From the NCBI RefSeq assembly GCF_000308595.1, contig NZ_BAGA01000019.1, positions 1 to 45,809 of the forward strand: a DNA stretch of 45,809 nucleotides, written 5' to 3'. This stretch comes from Nocardia higoensis NBRC 100133 (lineage in GTDB: Bacteria; Actinomycetota; Actinomycetes; Mycobacteriales; Mycobacteriaceae). The position numbers and the translations under genes are program-made. Positions 25,623 to 34,033 of this stretch are shown here, one piece after another; within the stretch, counting starts at the first letter, position 1; each line of letters starts with the position of its first letter. The notes beneath the pieces were generated by a model. That model was not told the origin of the DNA. It searched no databases and worked only from the letters and a program-made list of their open reading frames with translations.

Positions 25623-27128
25623 ATGGATGTGCTGGACTTATCCCGGTGGCAGTTCGGTATCACCACCGTCTATCACTTCATGTTCGTCCCGCTCACCATC
25701 GGCTTGGCGCCGCTCGTCGCGGGCATGCAGACCGCTTGGGTGATCACCGGCAACGAACGCTGGTACCGGCTGACGAAATTCTTCGGCAAGCTCTTCCTGA
25801 TCAACTTCGCGCTCGGCGTCGCCACCGGCATCGTGCAGGAATTCCAGTTCGGCATGAACTGGAGCGAGTACTCCCGTTTCGTCGGCGACGTCTTCGGCGC
25901 ACCTCTGGCGCTGGAAGCGCTCATCGCCTTCTTCATGGAGTCGACCTTCATCGGCCTGTGGATCTTCGGCTGGACCCGGCTGCCGCGGCTGGTGCACCTG
26001 GCCACCATCTGGATCGCCGCTATCGGCGTGAATGCCTCGGCCTACTTCATCATCGCGGCCAACTCCTTCATGCAGCACCCGGTCGGCGCGCGGTACAACC
26101 CCGAACGCGGCCGCGCCGAGCTCACCAGCATCTGGGAAGTGCTCACCAACAACACCGCCCTGGCCGCGTTCCCGCATGTGGTCGCGGGCTCGTTCCTGGT
26201 GTCGGGCACCTTCGTGGCCGGTATCGCCGGCTGGTGGATGGTGCGCAACGCGCGCAGCGGCGACCCCGCGAAGATGGCCGAAGCGCGCAGCATGTGGCGT
26301 CCGGCCGGGCGGATGGGCGCTTGGGTGATCGCGGTGTCGATGATCGGGCTGGTGATCACCGGCGACATCCAGGGCAAGCTGATGTTCGACCAGCAGCCCA
26401 TGAAGATGGCCTCGGCCGAATCGCTGTGCCACACGCAGGAAGATCCCGATTTCTCGGTGCTCACCGTCGGCACCCACAACAACTGTGACAGCGTCACCCA
26501 CCTCATCGAGGTGCCCTATGTGCTGCCGTACCTGGCCGAAGGCAAGATCGACGGCGTCACCCTCGAGGGTGTCAAGGATCTGCAAGCCGCCTACAACGAG
26601 AAGTTCGGCCCCGGCGACTACCGGCCCAACCTGTTCGTGACCTACTGGTCCTTCCGCACCATGATCGGCCTGTCGGCCGGTTCGATCCTGCTGCTGCTGG
26701 CCGGATGGTGGGTGACCAGACGCGGGCGCATCCCCGATCAGCGCTGGTTCTCGTGGCTGAGCCTGCTGGCCATCCCCACCCCGTTCCTCGCCAACAGCGC
26801 GGGCTGGGTCTTCACCGAGATGGGCAGGCAGCCGTGGGTCGTCGTGCCCAACCCGACCGGTGACCCGTTGCTGCGGATGACCGTGCAACAGGGCGTCTCC
26901 GACCACGTGACGAGCACGGTGGTCATCTCGCTGGTGGTGTTCACCCTGCTCTACGGCCTGCTCGCGGTGGCGTGGTTCTACCTGATGCGCCGCTACGTGA
27001 TCGAAGGCCCGGACCCGGCGCGCCGCCCCGAACCCCGCGGACCGGAGGACTACACCGGCGGTGCGGGCGCTGACCGGGGCGAAGAAGAGAAAGAGCCCGC
27101 CGTCGAACAACTGTCGTTCGCGTACTGA
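25623..27128 (+). CDS. cydA: Cytochrome bd oxidase subunit I
   Basis: CydA carries hemes b558, b595 and d of the high-affinity quinol oxidase in the cytoplasmic membrane. The 501-residue product begins WQFGITTVYHFMFVPLTIGL with His18, the heme ligand equivalent. It continues with about nine membrane helices and the family signature VFTEMGRQPWVV (Glu399 onward). The periplasmic loop between roughly residues 260 and 330 is the short Q-loop form usual in Actinobacteria. The C-terminal tail is charged. AGGAGG precedes the ATG. First gene of cydABDC, 11 nt before cydB. Confidence 0.97.
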   Translation: MDVLDLSRWQFGITTVYHFMFVPLTIGLAPLVAGMQTAWVITGNERWYRLTKFFGKLFLINFALGVATGIVQEFQFGMNWSEYSRFVGDVFGAPLALEALIAFFMESTFIGLWIFGWTRLPRLVHLATIWIAAIGVNASAYFIIAANSFMQHPVGARYNPERGRAELTSIWEVLTNNTALAAFPHVVAGSFLVSGTFVAGIAGWWMVRNARSGDPAKMAEARSMWRPAGRMGAWVIAVSMIGLVITGDIQGKLMFDQQPMKMASAESLCHTQEDPDFSVLTVGTHNNCDSVTHLIEVPYVLPYLAEGKIDGVTLEGVKDLQAAYNEKFGPGDYRPNLFVTYWSFRTMIGLSAGSILLLLAGWWVTRRGRIPDQRWFSWLSLLAIPTPFLANSAGWVFTEMGRQPWVVVPNPTGDPLLRMTVQQGVSDHVTSTVVISLVVFTLLYGLLAVAWFYLMRRYVIEGPDPARRPEPRGPEDYTGGAGADRGEEEKEPAVEQLSFAY

Positions 27129-27139
27129 GGAGCCAGGCA

Positions 27140-28171
27140 ATGAGTCTCGCGGAATTCTGGTTCGTGCTGATCGGCGTCCTGTTCACCGGCTACTTCGTGC
27201 TCGAGGGCTTCGACTTCGGCGTCGGCATGCTGATGCCCGTCCTCGGCAGGGGCGACGACACCCGCAGGCGGGTCGTGCTCAACACCATCGGCCCGGTGTG
27301 GGACGGCAACGAGGTCTGGCTGATCACCGCGGGCGGCGCGATGTTCGCCGCCTTCCCGGAGTGGTATGCCAGCGTGTTCTCCGGGTTCTACTTCGCGCTG
27401 CTGCTGGTGCTGGTGGCGCTGATCCTGCGAATCTGCGCCATCGAATGGCGCGGCAAGATCAACGATCCGCGTTGGCGGGCCCGCGCCGACCTCGGCATCG
27501 GGATCGGTTCGTGGGTGCCCGCGTTCGCGTGGGGCTGGGTGTTCGCCACCATCGTGCAGGGCGTCCCGCTGGATGAGGACAAGCGAATCGCCGGTTCCAT
27601 CACGGACCTGCTCACTCCGTACTCGCTACTGGGCGCGCTGACCACCGGCCTGCTGTTCGCGCTGCACGGCGCGATCTTCCTCGGCCTCAAGACCGGCGGC
27701 GAGGTGCGCGCGGACGCGGTGCGCATCGCCAAGCTGCTGCTCGCTCCGACCGCGCTCGTGGTGGCCGGGTTCGGCATCTGGACCCAGGCGGCCCATGGGC
27801 AGGGCTGGACCCTGATCCCCCTGGCGCTGGCTGTGGTCGGGTTGGTCCTCGCCGCTGTCGCGGTGCTCGCCGACCGGGACGGCTGGGCGTTCGTCGGCAC
27901 CGCCCTGACCATCGCCGCGGCCACCGTGCTGCTGTTCGGTGCGCTGTTCCCGAACGTGCTGCCCTCGACGATCTCGGAAGCCTTCTCGCTGACCGTCGAC
28001 AACGCCTCCTCGACGCCGTACACGCTGAAGGTGATGAGCTGGGCCGCCGTCGTGGTGACCCCGGTGGTGCTCGGCTACCAGGCGTGGACCTACTGGGTGT
28101 TCCGCCAGCGCCTGACCGTCGCACACATCCCGGCGCCGATCGGGCTGAGCCGGCGGCCGGGCAAGGACTGA
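27140..28171 (+). CDS. cydB: Cytochrome bd oxidase subunit II
   Basis: CydB is the structural partner of CydA in the bd oxidase. The 343-residue protein starts with the diagnostic FTGYFVLEGFDFGVGML, followed by NTIGPVWDGNEVWLITAGGAMFAAFPEWYA, and spans the membrane about eight to nine times, ending in a short basic tail (SRRPGKD). It is 11 nt after cydA, with a GAGGAG-like site within that gap, and 7 nt before cydD, so the four genes read as one operon. Confidence 0.97.
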   Translation: MSLAEFWFVLIGVLFTGYFVLEGFDFGVGMLMPVLGRGDDTRRRVVLNTIGPVWDGNEVWLITAGGAMFAAFPEWYASVFSGFYFALLLVLVALILRICAIEWRGKINDPRWRARADLGIGIGSWVPAFAWGWVFATIVQGVPLDEDKRIAGSITDLLTPYSLLGALTTGLLFALHGAIFLGLKTGGEVRADAVRIAKLLLAPTALVVAGFGIWTQAAHGQGWTLIPLALAVVGLVLAAVAVLADRDGWAFVGTALTIAAATVLLFGALFPNVLPSTISEAFSLTVDNASSTPYTLKVMSWAAVVVTPVVLGYQAWTYWVFRQRLTVAHIPAPIGLSRRPGKD

Positions 28172-28178
28172 CAACCCG

Positions 28179-29954
28179 ATGGCCCGTCCGCCCGTCGACC
28201 CCCGCCTGTGGCGCCACGCCCGCTCGGCGCGTCGCTACCTCAGTTACAGCGTGGGCCTGTCGGTGCTGACCACGGTCTGCATCGTCGTGACCGCCGTCGC
28301 GCTGAGCCGGGTGCTGGCCGGTCTGATCACCGACCCGACGCGCCGCGAGTTCGCCTCCTGGACAACCGAACTCGCGGTGCTGGCGGTGGCCCTGGGCGGG
28401 CGCGCGGTGGCGAGCTGGTGGCAGGCGAGGCTGGCGCACCGGGCGGGCGCGAGCGTGGTCGCCGAACTGGAGACCGCCGTGCTGGCCGCGGGCGCCGGGC
28501 TCACCCCGCGCGAACTCGACGATCGCCGAACCGAACTCGCCGTCGTGGTCGGCACCGGCCTGGCCGGCCTGCGCGACTATCTGACCGGCTATCTGCCCGC
28601 CCTGCTGCTCACCGTTCTGGTGCCGCCGGTGCTGCTGGTGGTGATCTCCGCCCACGACCCGGTCTCCGGCGGCATCGCCGTGGTGACCCTGCCGTTGATC
28701 CCGATCTTCATGATCCTCATCGGCCTGCTCACCCAGGGCCGCGCGGCCGCCACCCTGGAAGCCACCACCCGGCTGTCCGATCAGCTGCTCGATCTCTTCG
28801 CGGGTATGCCCACCCTGCGCGCGCTCGGCCGCGAACGCGCCGGGGACGATCCGGGCGCCCCCTCGATGGCCCCGCGCGTCCGGGCGCTCGGCGACAGCCT
28901 GCGCATCCGCACCATGCGTGCGCTGCGCATGGCCTTCCTCTCGTCGATGGTGCTGGAGCTGCTGGCGACCCTCAGCGTCGCCCTGATCGCCGTGTCCATC
29001 GGCCTGCGTCTGGTCTACGGCGAGATGGATCTCTACGACGGGCTGGTCGCCCTCGTTCTCGCGCCCGAGGTGTACCTGCCGCTGCGCACGCTGGGGGAGC
29101 GGTTCCACGCCGCCCAGGACGGTATGGCCGCCGCGGACCGGGCCTTCGCGGTGCTCGAGCCGTCCGGTGCGGGCGCGCAGGCGACTGCCGTCCCCGGGGC
29201 CGTGGGTGCGCCTCGAGGTGCTGACGAGTGGCGCGAGGCCGATGCCGCCCGGCGCATCGGGGCGAACGGCGTCGGAACCGGCGCGGTGGGCGGTGCCGCG
29301 CATATCGCCTTGCGGGGCCTGGGGGTGCGCGCCAGGGACGGCTGGGCGCCATGGGAGCTGCGAGCCGATCTGCGGCCGGGTGCGCTGACCGTGCTGGCCG
29401 GGTCCAACGGCAGCGGCAAATCCACCGCGCTGTCGGCGATCCTCGGGCTGATCGAGCCCGAGCGCGGCCGAGTGCTCGTGGACGGAGCCGACGTGCGTGA
29501 GCTGGACCGGCGGGCCTGGTGGGACCGGCTGGCGTGGCTGCCGCAGCGGCCGGTGCTCGTGCCGGGCACCCTGCGCGAGAACCTGGAACTGCTTGGCGCG
29601 GGCGATCTCGGCGATCTCGATCAAGCTTGTGCGGCAACAGGATTCGATGCCGTGCTCGCGGAGCTACCGGGCGGATGGGAGACCGTCGTCGGCGCCGGCG
29701 GGCACGGCCTGAGCCTCGGACAGCGGCAGCGACTGGCCCTGACTCGCGTGCTCGCCACCCGGCGACCGGTACTACTGCTCGACGAGCCGACCGCGCATCT
29801 GGACGAGGCGAGCGAAGCGGGCGTCCTCGCGGCGCTACGCGAGCGGGCCGCAGCCGGCGCGACCGTCGTGGTGGTCGGGCATCGGCCCACCGTGCTGGCC
29901 GCCGCCCACGAGATCGTGCCCGTGCTGTCGAGAGACGAGGTGAAGGCGTCGTGA
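28179..29954 (+). CDS. cydD: Thiol reductant ABC exporter subunit CydD
   Basis: CydD pairs with CydC in an ABC exporter of glutathione/cysteine-type thiols or heme-related function that is required for bd oxidase assembly. The 591-residue half-transporter has an N-terminal six-helix membrane domain (residues ~20-320, including TDPTRREF and LPLIPIFMILIGLLTQ). Its ATPase domain has Walker A AGSNGSGKST (Lys414), signature LSLGQRQRLAL and Walker B RPVLLLDEPTAHLD. A Gly/Ala-rich linker of ~50 residues (after DRAFAVLEPSGAG) joins them. The GTGA overlap with cydC couples translation. Confidence 0.93.
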   Translation: MARPPVDPRLWRHARSARRYLSYSVGLSVLTTVCIVVTAVALSRVLAGLITDPTRREFASWTTELAVLAVALGGRAVASWWQARLAHRAGASVVAELETAVLAAGAGLTPRELDDRRTELAVVVGTGLAGLRDYLTGYLPALLLTVLVPPVLLVVISAHDPVSGGIAVVTLPLIPIFMILIGLLTQGRAAATLEATTRLSDQLLDLFAGMPTLRALGRERAGDDPGAPSMAPRVRALGDSLRIRTMRALRMAFLSSMVLELLATLSVALIAVSIGLRLVYGEMDLYDGLVALVLAPEVYLPLRTLGERFHAAQDGMAAADRAFAVLEPSGAGAQATAVPGAVGAPRGADEWREADAARRIGANGVGTGAVGGAAHIALRGLGVRARDGWAPWELRADLRPGALTVLAGSNGSGKSTALSAILGLIEPERGRVLVDGADVRELDRRAWWDRLAWLPQRPVLVPGTLRENLELLGAGDLGDLDQACAATGFDAVLAELPGGWETVVGAGGHGLSLGQRQRLALTRVLATRRPVLLLDEPTAHLDEASEAGVLAALRERAAAGATVVVVGHRPTVLAAAHEIVPVLSRDEVKAS

Positions 29955-32200
29955 GCGCGTCATTCGGCTCCCACCCCGGATCCGGCAGAGCCGGCCGCAG
30001 CGACAGTGCTGCCTCCGGCACCGAAGCAGGCCGCTCTGCCGCCGGACCCGTGCGCGCCGGTGAGAACGCCGGTGGTGACGCGGCGCGGCGGCGTGCCGGT
30101 GGTGTGGATGCCGCCGGTGTCGGCGGTGGTGATGGCGGGCGGCGTCGTGTCGTTGGTGCGGCGGTCGGCAACCCTGCCGCGGGGCGGCGCACCGGACGCG
30201 CGGATGCCGGTGTCGGTGCCGGTGTTGGCTGCGGTGGCGCGGGGGAGCAGCGCACCGGAGGCGCGGATGCCGGTGGCGGTGCCGGTGATGGCGGCGGTGG
30301 CGTGCGGGAGCGGCGTACCGGAGGCGCGGACGCTGGTGGCGGTGCCGGTGGTGCCGGTGGTGCCGGCGGTGGTGTGCGGGAGCGGCGTACCGGAGGCGCG
30401 GACGCTGGTGGCGGTGCCGGCGGTGCCGGTGGTGGTGTGCGGGAGCGGCGTACCGGAGGCGCGGACGCCGGTGGTGACGTCGGGCTGCCGCGTGCCGAAA
30501 GCTCCGGTGCCGGCACCGGGCGGCCACGCTCCGGTCCTGCTGCGCTGTTCGCGGACCTCCGGCGGATGTGGCGGCTGCTCGAGCTCGCGCCCGCGCGGGT
30601 GGCGGTCGCGATCGGGTGGGGTGTGCTCTCGTTCGGCAGCGCCCTGGCCCTGGCCGGCCTGGCCGCGTGGCTGATCGCGCGGTCCTGGCAGATGCCCCCG
30701 GTGCTCGATCTGAGTGTGGCCGTCACCGCGGTGCGCGCCCTCGGTATCTCGCGCGGTCTGTGCCGGTACCTGGAGCGGCTGGCCAGCCATGATGTCGCGC
30801 TGCGCTCCATGACGACGGCGCGGACCAGCGTCTACCGCGGGCTGGCCGGCTCCGATATCTGGCTCCGCCGCGAACGCCGGACATCGGCGCGGGAGGGGTC
30901 GGATCGTCCCCTGCGCCGGGGCGACCTGCTGGTCCGGATCGGCAGCGATATCGACGATCTCGGCTCGGTCGTGGTACGCGCGCTCGTGCCCATCGCCGTC
31001 GCGGTGGTGCTCGCCCTGGCCGCGGTCGGCGCCATCGCCTTCATCTCACCCGCGGCCGCGGTGATCCTGGCCGCGTCGCTGGCGGTGTCGGGTGTGCTCG
31101 CCCCCTGGTTGTCGGCGCGCGCCGCCCGCGAGGCCGAGGTCGCGGTGCTCGCCGATCGCGCCGAGTTCACCGCCCGCGCTCTCACCGTCCTCGACCATGC
31201 CCCCGAACTGCGGGTCGCGGGCCGCCTGGACGACACCGTGGCCGCCGCCCGCGCTTCCGGACAACGCGCGGTGGCCGCCGAGGACGCCGCGGCTGGCCGT
31301 ACCGCGTGGTCGGCCGCGGCGACGCCGCTGGCGATGGGCGCGAGCGTCCTCGGCGCACTGCTGGTCGGCGTCGCCGTCTACGGCCCCGGCGGCGGACTGC
31401 CGGGCGGCATGACGCCGATGGCGCTGACGATCCTGGTGCTGCTGCCGCTGTCGTCCTTCGAGGCGATGACCGCGCTGCCCGCCGCCGCCAAGGCCGTCAC
31501 CACCGCGCGCGCGGCGCTGAGCCGCATCGAGCGCGCCGAACAAGCCGACCGGGACCGCCCGGCCACGGCCGAACGCGAAGGCGTCACGGCCACGGCCGAG
31601 GAAAGTCCCGTCGCCGACCTCCCGCCGGACCTCCCGCCGCTGCCCACCGGCCGCCGCATCGCCGTCGTCGGCCCCAGCGGCGCGGGCAAATCCACCCTGC
31701 TGATGGCATGGGCGGGCCTCCTGGGTGACCCCGGCCCGGCCCGCGCCGCCGGGATCACCTACTTCGCCGAGGACGCGCACCTGTTCGGCACCAGCGTGCT
31801 GGAGAACCTGCGCGTCGCCCGCGGCGACCTGACCGAGGCCGAAGCCGAGGAGGCGCTGCGCCGCGTCGGCCTGGGGGACTGGCTCGACACCTTGCCGCGC
31901 GGTCTGCACACGGATCTCGTCGGCGGCGCGTCGGCGGTGTCCGGCGGCCAGCGTCGCCGTCTGCTGCTCGCCCGCGCCCTGGTCTCCCCGGCCCGGGTGC
32001 TGCTGCTCGACGAGCCCACCGAACACATGGAAGCCGACGCCGGGGCCGACCTGCTGCGCGCCCTGCTCGACATCGGCTCGGGCCTGGTCTCGCCCGAACG
32101 CGCGGTCGTCGTGGTCACCCACCAACTGCCCGCGAACCACCGCGCCGACACCCTCGTCCGCGTCGAGCCGCCCTGGCGGATCACGATCACCCCGGCCTGA
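29951..32200 (+). CDS. cydC: Thiol reductant ABC exporter subunit CydC with repeat-rich N-terminal extension
   Basis: From GTG 29951, overlapping cydD by 4 nt, the frame encodes 749 residues; CydC is usually near 550. The core starts about residue 198-206 (ALFADLRRMWRLLELAP). It holds the membrane domain (LARSWQMPP-like AWLIARSWQMPPVLDLSV, SRGLCRYLERLASHD) and an ATPase with Walker A VGPSGAGKST (Lys580), signature VSGGQRRRLLLARAL and LLLDEPTEHME. The first ~200 residues are Gly/Ala/Arg-rich with five degenerate repeats of RRTGGADAGGGAGG (30182-30478). The extension may be translated or CydC may start further in (for example ATG 30566). The exporter supports bd oxidase assembly. Confidence 0.88.
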   Translation: MSASFGSHPGSGRAGRSDSAASGTEAGRSAAGPVRAGENAGGDAARRRAGGVDAAGVGGGDGGRRRVVGAAVGNPAAGRRTGRADAGVGAGVGCGGAGEQRTGGADAGGGAGDGGGGVRERRTGGADAGGGAGGAGGAGGGVRERRTGGADAGGGAGGAGGGVRERRTGGADAGGDVGLPRAESSGAGTGRPRSGPAALFADLRRMWRLLELAPARVAVAIGWGVLSFGSALALAGLAAWLIARSWQMPPVLDLSVAVTAVRALGISRGLCRYLERLASHDVALRSMTTARTSVYRGLAGSDIWLRRERRTSAREGSDRPLRRGDLLVRIGSDIDDLGSVVVRALVPIAVAVVLALAAVGAIAFISPAAAVILAASLAVSGVLAPWLSARAAREAEVAVLADRAEFTARALTVLDHAPELRVAGRLDDTVAAARASGQRAVAAEDAAAGRTAWSAAATPLAMGASVLGALLVGVAVYGPGGGLPGGMTPMALTILVLLPLSSFEAMTALPAAAKAVTTARAALSRIERAEQADRDRPATAEREGVTATAEESPVADLPPDLPPLPTGRRIAVVGPSGAGKSTLLMAWAGLLGDPGPARAAGITYFAEDAHLFGTSVLENLRVARGDLTEAEAEEALRRVGLGDWLDTLPRGLHTDLVGGASAVSGGQRRRLLLARALVSPARVLLLDEPTEHMEADAGADLLRALLDIGSGLVSPERAVVVVTHQLPANHRADTLVRVEPPWRITITPA
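30182..30478 (+). repeat. Five in-frame tandem repeats in cydC
   Basis: Units start at 30182 (60 nt), 30242 (57 nt), 30299 (72 nt), 30371 (63 nt) and 30434 (45 nt, partial). All lengths are multiples of three. The last three share GVRERRTGGADAGG almost exactly at DNA level, with length set by the number of GGTGCCGGT-type triplet blocks. The first two are diverged. The array looks like a coding minisatellite expanded recently at its 3' side. Confidence 0.85.
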
Positions 32201-32255
32201 CCGACCTGCCGCTACCAGCGCGGATTCACCCGCCGCGAACATCGCGGAAAATGCA

Positions 32256-32284
32256 TTGCCGACCTGCTGAGCGGCGACTACTTT
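32256..32284 (+). promoter_or_regulatory. Canonical sigma-A-type promoter
   Basis: TTGCCG (-35, 32256-32261) and TACTTT (-10, 32279-32284) are separated by exactly 17 nt. Transcription would start near 32291, just ahead of the strong ribosome site of the 12-residue ORF. It is the only promoter in the window with a well-matched -35 at ideal spacing. Confidence 0.6.
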
Positions 32285-32317
32285 CGTCGGTACACAGGAA
32301 GGGAGGTGGTTCGAGGA

Positions 32318-32356
32318 ATGGATAGTTCCAGGACATGTGAGGTGGCTGTCCGCTAG
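32318..32356 (+). CDS. Putative 12-residue leader peptide
   Basis: ATG 32318 opens MDSSRTCEVAVR then TAG. The site GGGAGGTGG (32301-32309), complementary to the 16S 3' end, sits 8 nt upstream and is among the strongest in the window; a canonical promoter precedes it. After the stop, CCACC (32361-32365) can pair with the GGTGG in the ribosome site, with the GGTGG inside the ORF, or with the GGTGG just downstream (CCACC-ACT-GGTGG). These are mutually exclusive, attenuator-like folds. The next reading frame is a broken Uma2-like gene. The peptide's role is unknown; it may act in cis. Confidence 0.45.
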   Translation: MDSSRTCEVAVR

Positions 32357-32521
32357 GCGCCCACCACTGGTGGTATCCGCCCGTACGCGTGTGCGCCGAG
32401 CGAATACCAGGCAGTCACCCGGCCCCCGAGTCCCCGGTCGCGTCCGCCCGGGATCGGTGCAGGCAGCAGCCCGCACCGGTACGGCTCGGGGGTCGTTCCT
32501 TTTCCGGGCCGATCCCCCGCG

Positions 32522-32806
32522 GGCGGTTACACCGTGGACGCGTTTCTGGCGTTGCGTGGTCTGCCCGAGCACACCGAGCTGATCGACGGGGGTCTGGTCT
32601 TCGTGAGCCCGCAGGAGAAGTGGCGCCGTCAGGTCCTGTCGCTGCTCCGCCGGGAACTCGATCTTCAAGCGCCGCCGCATCTACGCGCCGATCGCGAGAT
32701 TGCGACGAGCCGCTACGTGCCGGTCGGCATCTTCCACGACCGGCTGAAGATCTCCGCGCCGTTCCCGATCGACATCGACCTGTCGGCACTCGGCCGCCGC
32801 GGCTGA
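32522..32806 (+). pseudogene. Internally deleted Uma2 (DUF820) endonuclease-like remnant
   Basis: The frame reads GGYTVDAFLALRGLPEHTELIDGG..., a clear Uma2/DUF820 N-terminus, through LLRRELDLQAPP, then jumps directly to a family-like C-terminus (SAPFPIDIDLSAL). The ~90-residue middle that normally holds the PD-(D/E)XK-like catalytic residues (the PDVVV strand, Asp and Lys region) is absent. A GTG at 32534 would give 90 residues. The loss of the core indicates an inactive relic from an in-frame deletion. Uma2 genes are commonly numerous in Nocardia and Streptomyces genomes. Confidence 0.6.
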
Positions 32807-32827
32807 GCGGCGGCCGCGCGGAGCGGG

Positions 32828-33526
32828 TCAGCCGATGTAGCGCTGGAGGCGGGCGGACAGGCGCGGTTCGAGCGGGCCGTCGGCGACCACGCGCTCTTCC
32901 ACGTACGCCAGGTCCCCGCCCTCGACGATGCCGTAGAGCCGCTTGGCGCCGCCGACGACGATGCCGGACTGACTGCGGATCACCACATCGGTGGCGAGTT
33001 CCCAGGACGCCTGGGTGAGCGCGGTGCCGTAGAACAGTTCGACGATGCCGTTGCTGTGGGTCAGCAGCAGTTCGATGACCTCGTCGTTGCCGTCCACGCC
33101 GACCCGCCAGAAGCCGGTCTCCCGCAGGTCGGGTCCGGCGTAACCGCCGTCCGCGTCGAGGAACCAGCTGCGCGACTCCCAGGACAGGTAGTCGCCACCG
33201 TCGTGCGAGACGACGATCTGCTGGCCGAACCGGTAGTCGCCGCGCGCGGGGTCGTAGCCCTCGCCCTCGCCGCGCCAGACGCCGACCATCGGCAGCAGCG
33301 CGAGCACGGCGTGATTCAGATCCGGCCCGAGCCGCAGATTCGCGGTGTCCTCGGGCAGCGGAAGATCCGGCAGCACCGGAATGTTCCGGCCGCCGGTGGT
33401 TTCGGCCCGTTCGGCGGCGTCGGCAACGGCTCGATCGCCGCTGCGGCGGGGCGCGGCGGCGTGGCCGTTCATGGTGTCACTCGCGCGCTCGGCCGGTTCG
33501 GAACCTTCGCTCGCGAGATCGCTCAT
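32828..33526 (-). CDS. FABP-like/nitrobindin-type heme-binding beta-barrel protein
   Basis: The 232-residue product matches the actinobacterial FABP-like family (Rv0813c type, THAP4/nitrobindin fold). After a ~70-residue low-complexity N-terminus comes [28 protein letters not shown] with the hallmark GxWxGxG. Beta strands follow ([56 protein letters not shown]). Nitrobindins bind heme and NO or small lipids; here neither is shown. The ATG overlaps the stop of a 31-codon membrane-protein gene by 4 nt, so it is second in a leaderless two-gene unit. Confidence 0.85.
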   Translation of the reverse strand: MSDLASEGSEPAERASDTMNGHAAAPRRSGDRAVADAAERAETTGGRNIPVLPDLPLPEDTANLRLGPDLNHAVLALLPMVGVWRGEGEGYDPARGDYRFGQQIVVSHDGGDYLSWESRSWFLDADGGYAGPDLRETGFWRVGVDGNDEVIELLLTHSNGIVELFYGTALTQASWELATDVVIRSQSGIVVGGAKRLYGIVEGGDLAYVEERVVADGPLEPRLSARLQRYIG

Positions 33527-33618
33527 GACTCGGTGAACAGCCGGTAGAACACGTACAGACCGAACCATGCGATCAGTACCGACACCAGGACCAGCAGAAC
33601 TTCGAAGAAGAGGACCAC
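33523..33618 (-). CDS. 31-residue single-helix membrane protein
   Basis: GTG 33618 opens a 31-codon frame with a hydrophobic core, [20 protein letters not shown], a short aromatic/basic segment (FYRLF) and an acidic end (TES). It is predicted to be a single membrane helix. A TAGACT -10 box (33625-33630) lies 6 nt upstream, so its mRNA is probably leaderless. Its stop overlaps the FABP-like start (ATGA). The position and coupling indicate a real small gene; I believe similar small proteins occur at this site in mycobacteria, but cannot verify that here. Function unknown. Confidence 0.65.
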   Translation of the reverse strand: MVLFFEVLLVLVSVLIAWFGLYVFYRLFTES

Positions 33619-33654
33619 GTGCCGAGTCTATCGAGCCCGTCCCGGGACAGCGAA

Positions 33655-33704
33655 ACGGCCCCGCGGCAAACCGCCGGAGATTCCGGCGGGAGCCACGGGG
33701 CCGT
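33655..33704 (-). terminator. Compound hairpin after the sulfur operon
   Basis: ACGGCCCCG (33655-33663) pairs with CGGGGCCGT (33696-33704), enclosing a second perfect stem CCGCCGGA-GAT-TCCGGCGG (33671-33689). On the minus strand it follows the DUF1416 gene and runs into GTTTCGC, a plausible terminator. Confidence 0.65.
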
Positions 33705-33721
33705 GCGCGCCCTACGGGGTC

Positions 33722-34027
33722 TTACTTCGCGACCGCCACGTCCACGTTGTGGATGCCCGCGCCTTCGGGGCTGATCTCGGCCGAACCGTTGCCGGCCGAG
33801 GACAGCGCGCGCACGGTCCACGAGCCCGGCGCGGCGAAGAAGCGGAAGTCACCGGTGCCGGAGGCGACGACTTCGGCGGTGAAGTCACCGTTGCCGTCGA
33901 GCAGGCGCACGAACGCGCCGCCCACCGGCTGGCCGTCGGTGCTCAGGACGCGGCCGGTGATGACCGTCTCCTTCTCCACGTCGACGCCCGCCGGAATGGC
34001 CTGTCCCTGGGTAGGTGCTGCACACAT
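33722..34027 (-). CDS. sseC: DUF1416 protein SseC
   Basis: The 101-residue protein matches SseC (Rv0814c type), a DUF1416 protein always coupled to CysA-type rhodanese genes. It shows VDVEKETVITGRVLSTDGQPVGGAFVRLLDGNGDFTAEVV and FRFFAAPGSWTVRALS, a carboxypeptidase-regulatory-like beta sandwich. It starts with MCAAP, so an early Cys is present. It is 6 nt downstream of the rhodanese gene and ends the operon. Its biochemical role is unknown; the linkage points to sulfur transfer. Confidence 0.88.
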   Translation of the reverse strand: MCAAPTQGQAIPAGVDVEKETVITGRVLSTDGQPVGGAFVRLLDGNGDFTAEVVASGTGDFRFFAAPGSWTVRALSSAGNGSAEISPEGAGIHNVDVAVAK

Positions 34028-34033
34028 GACTGA

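Noticed and set aside
30182..30478. CRISPR-like repeat array
   Set aside because: Units are adjacent, degenerate, multiples of three and in frame with cydC; there are no unique spacers and no cas genes.
30006..30674. Alternative long frames across the cydC repeat on both strands
   Set aside because: They arise from GC-rich triplet repeats; only the cydC frame connects to cydD coupling and to the conserved ABC core.
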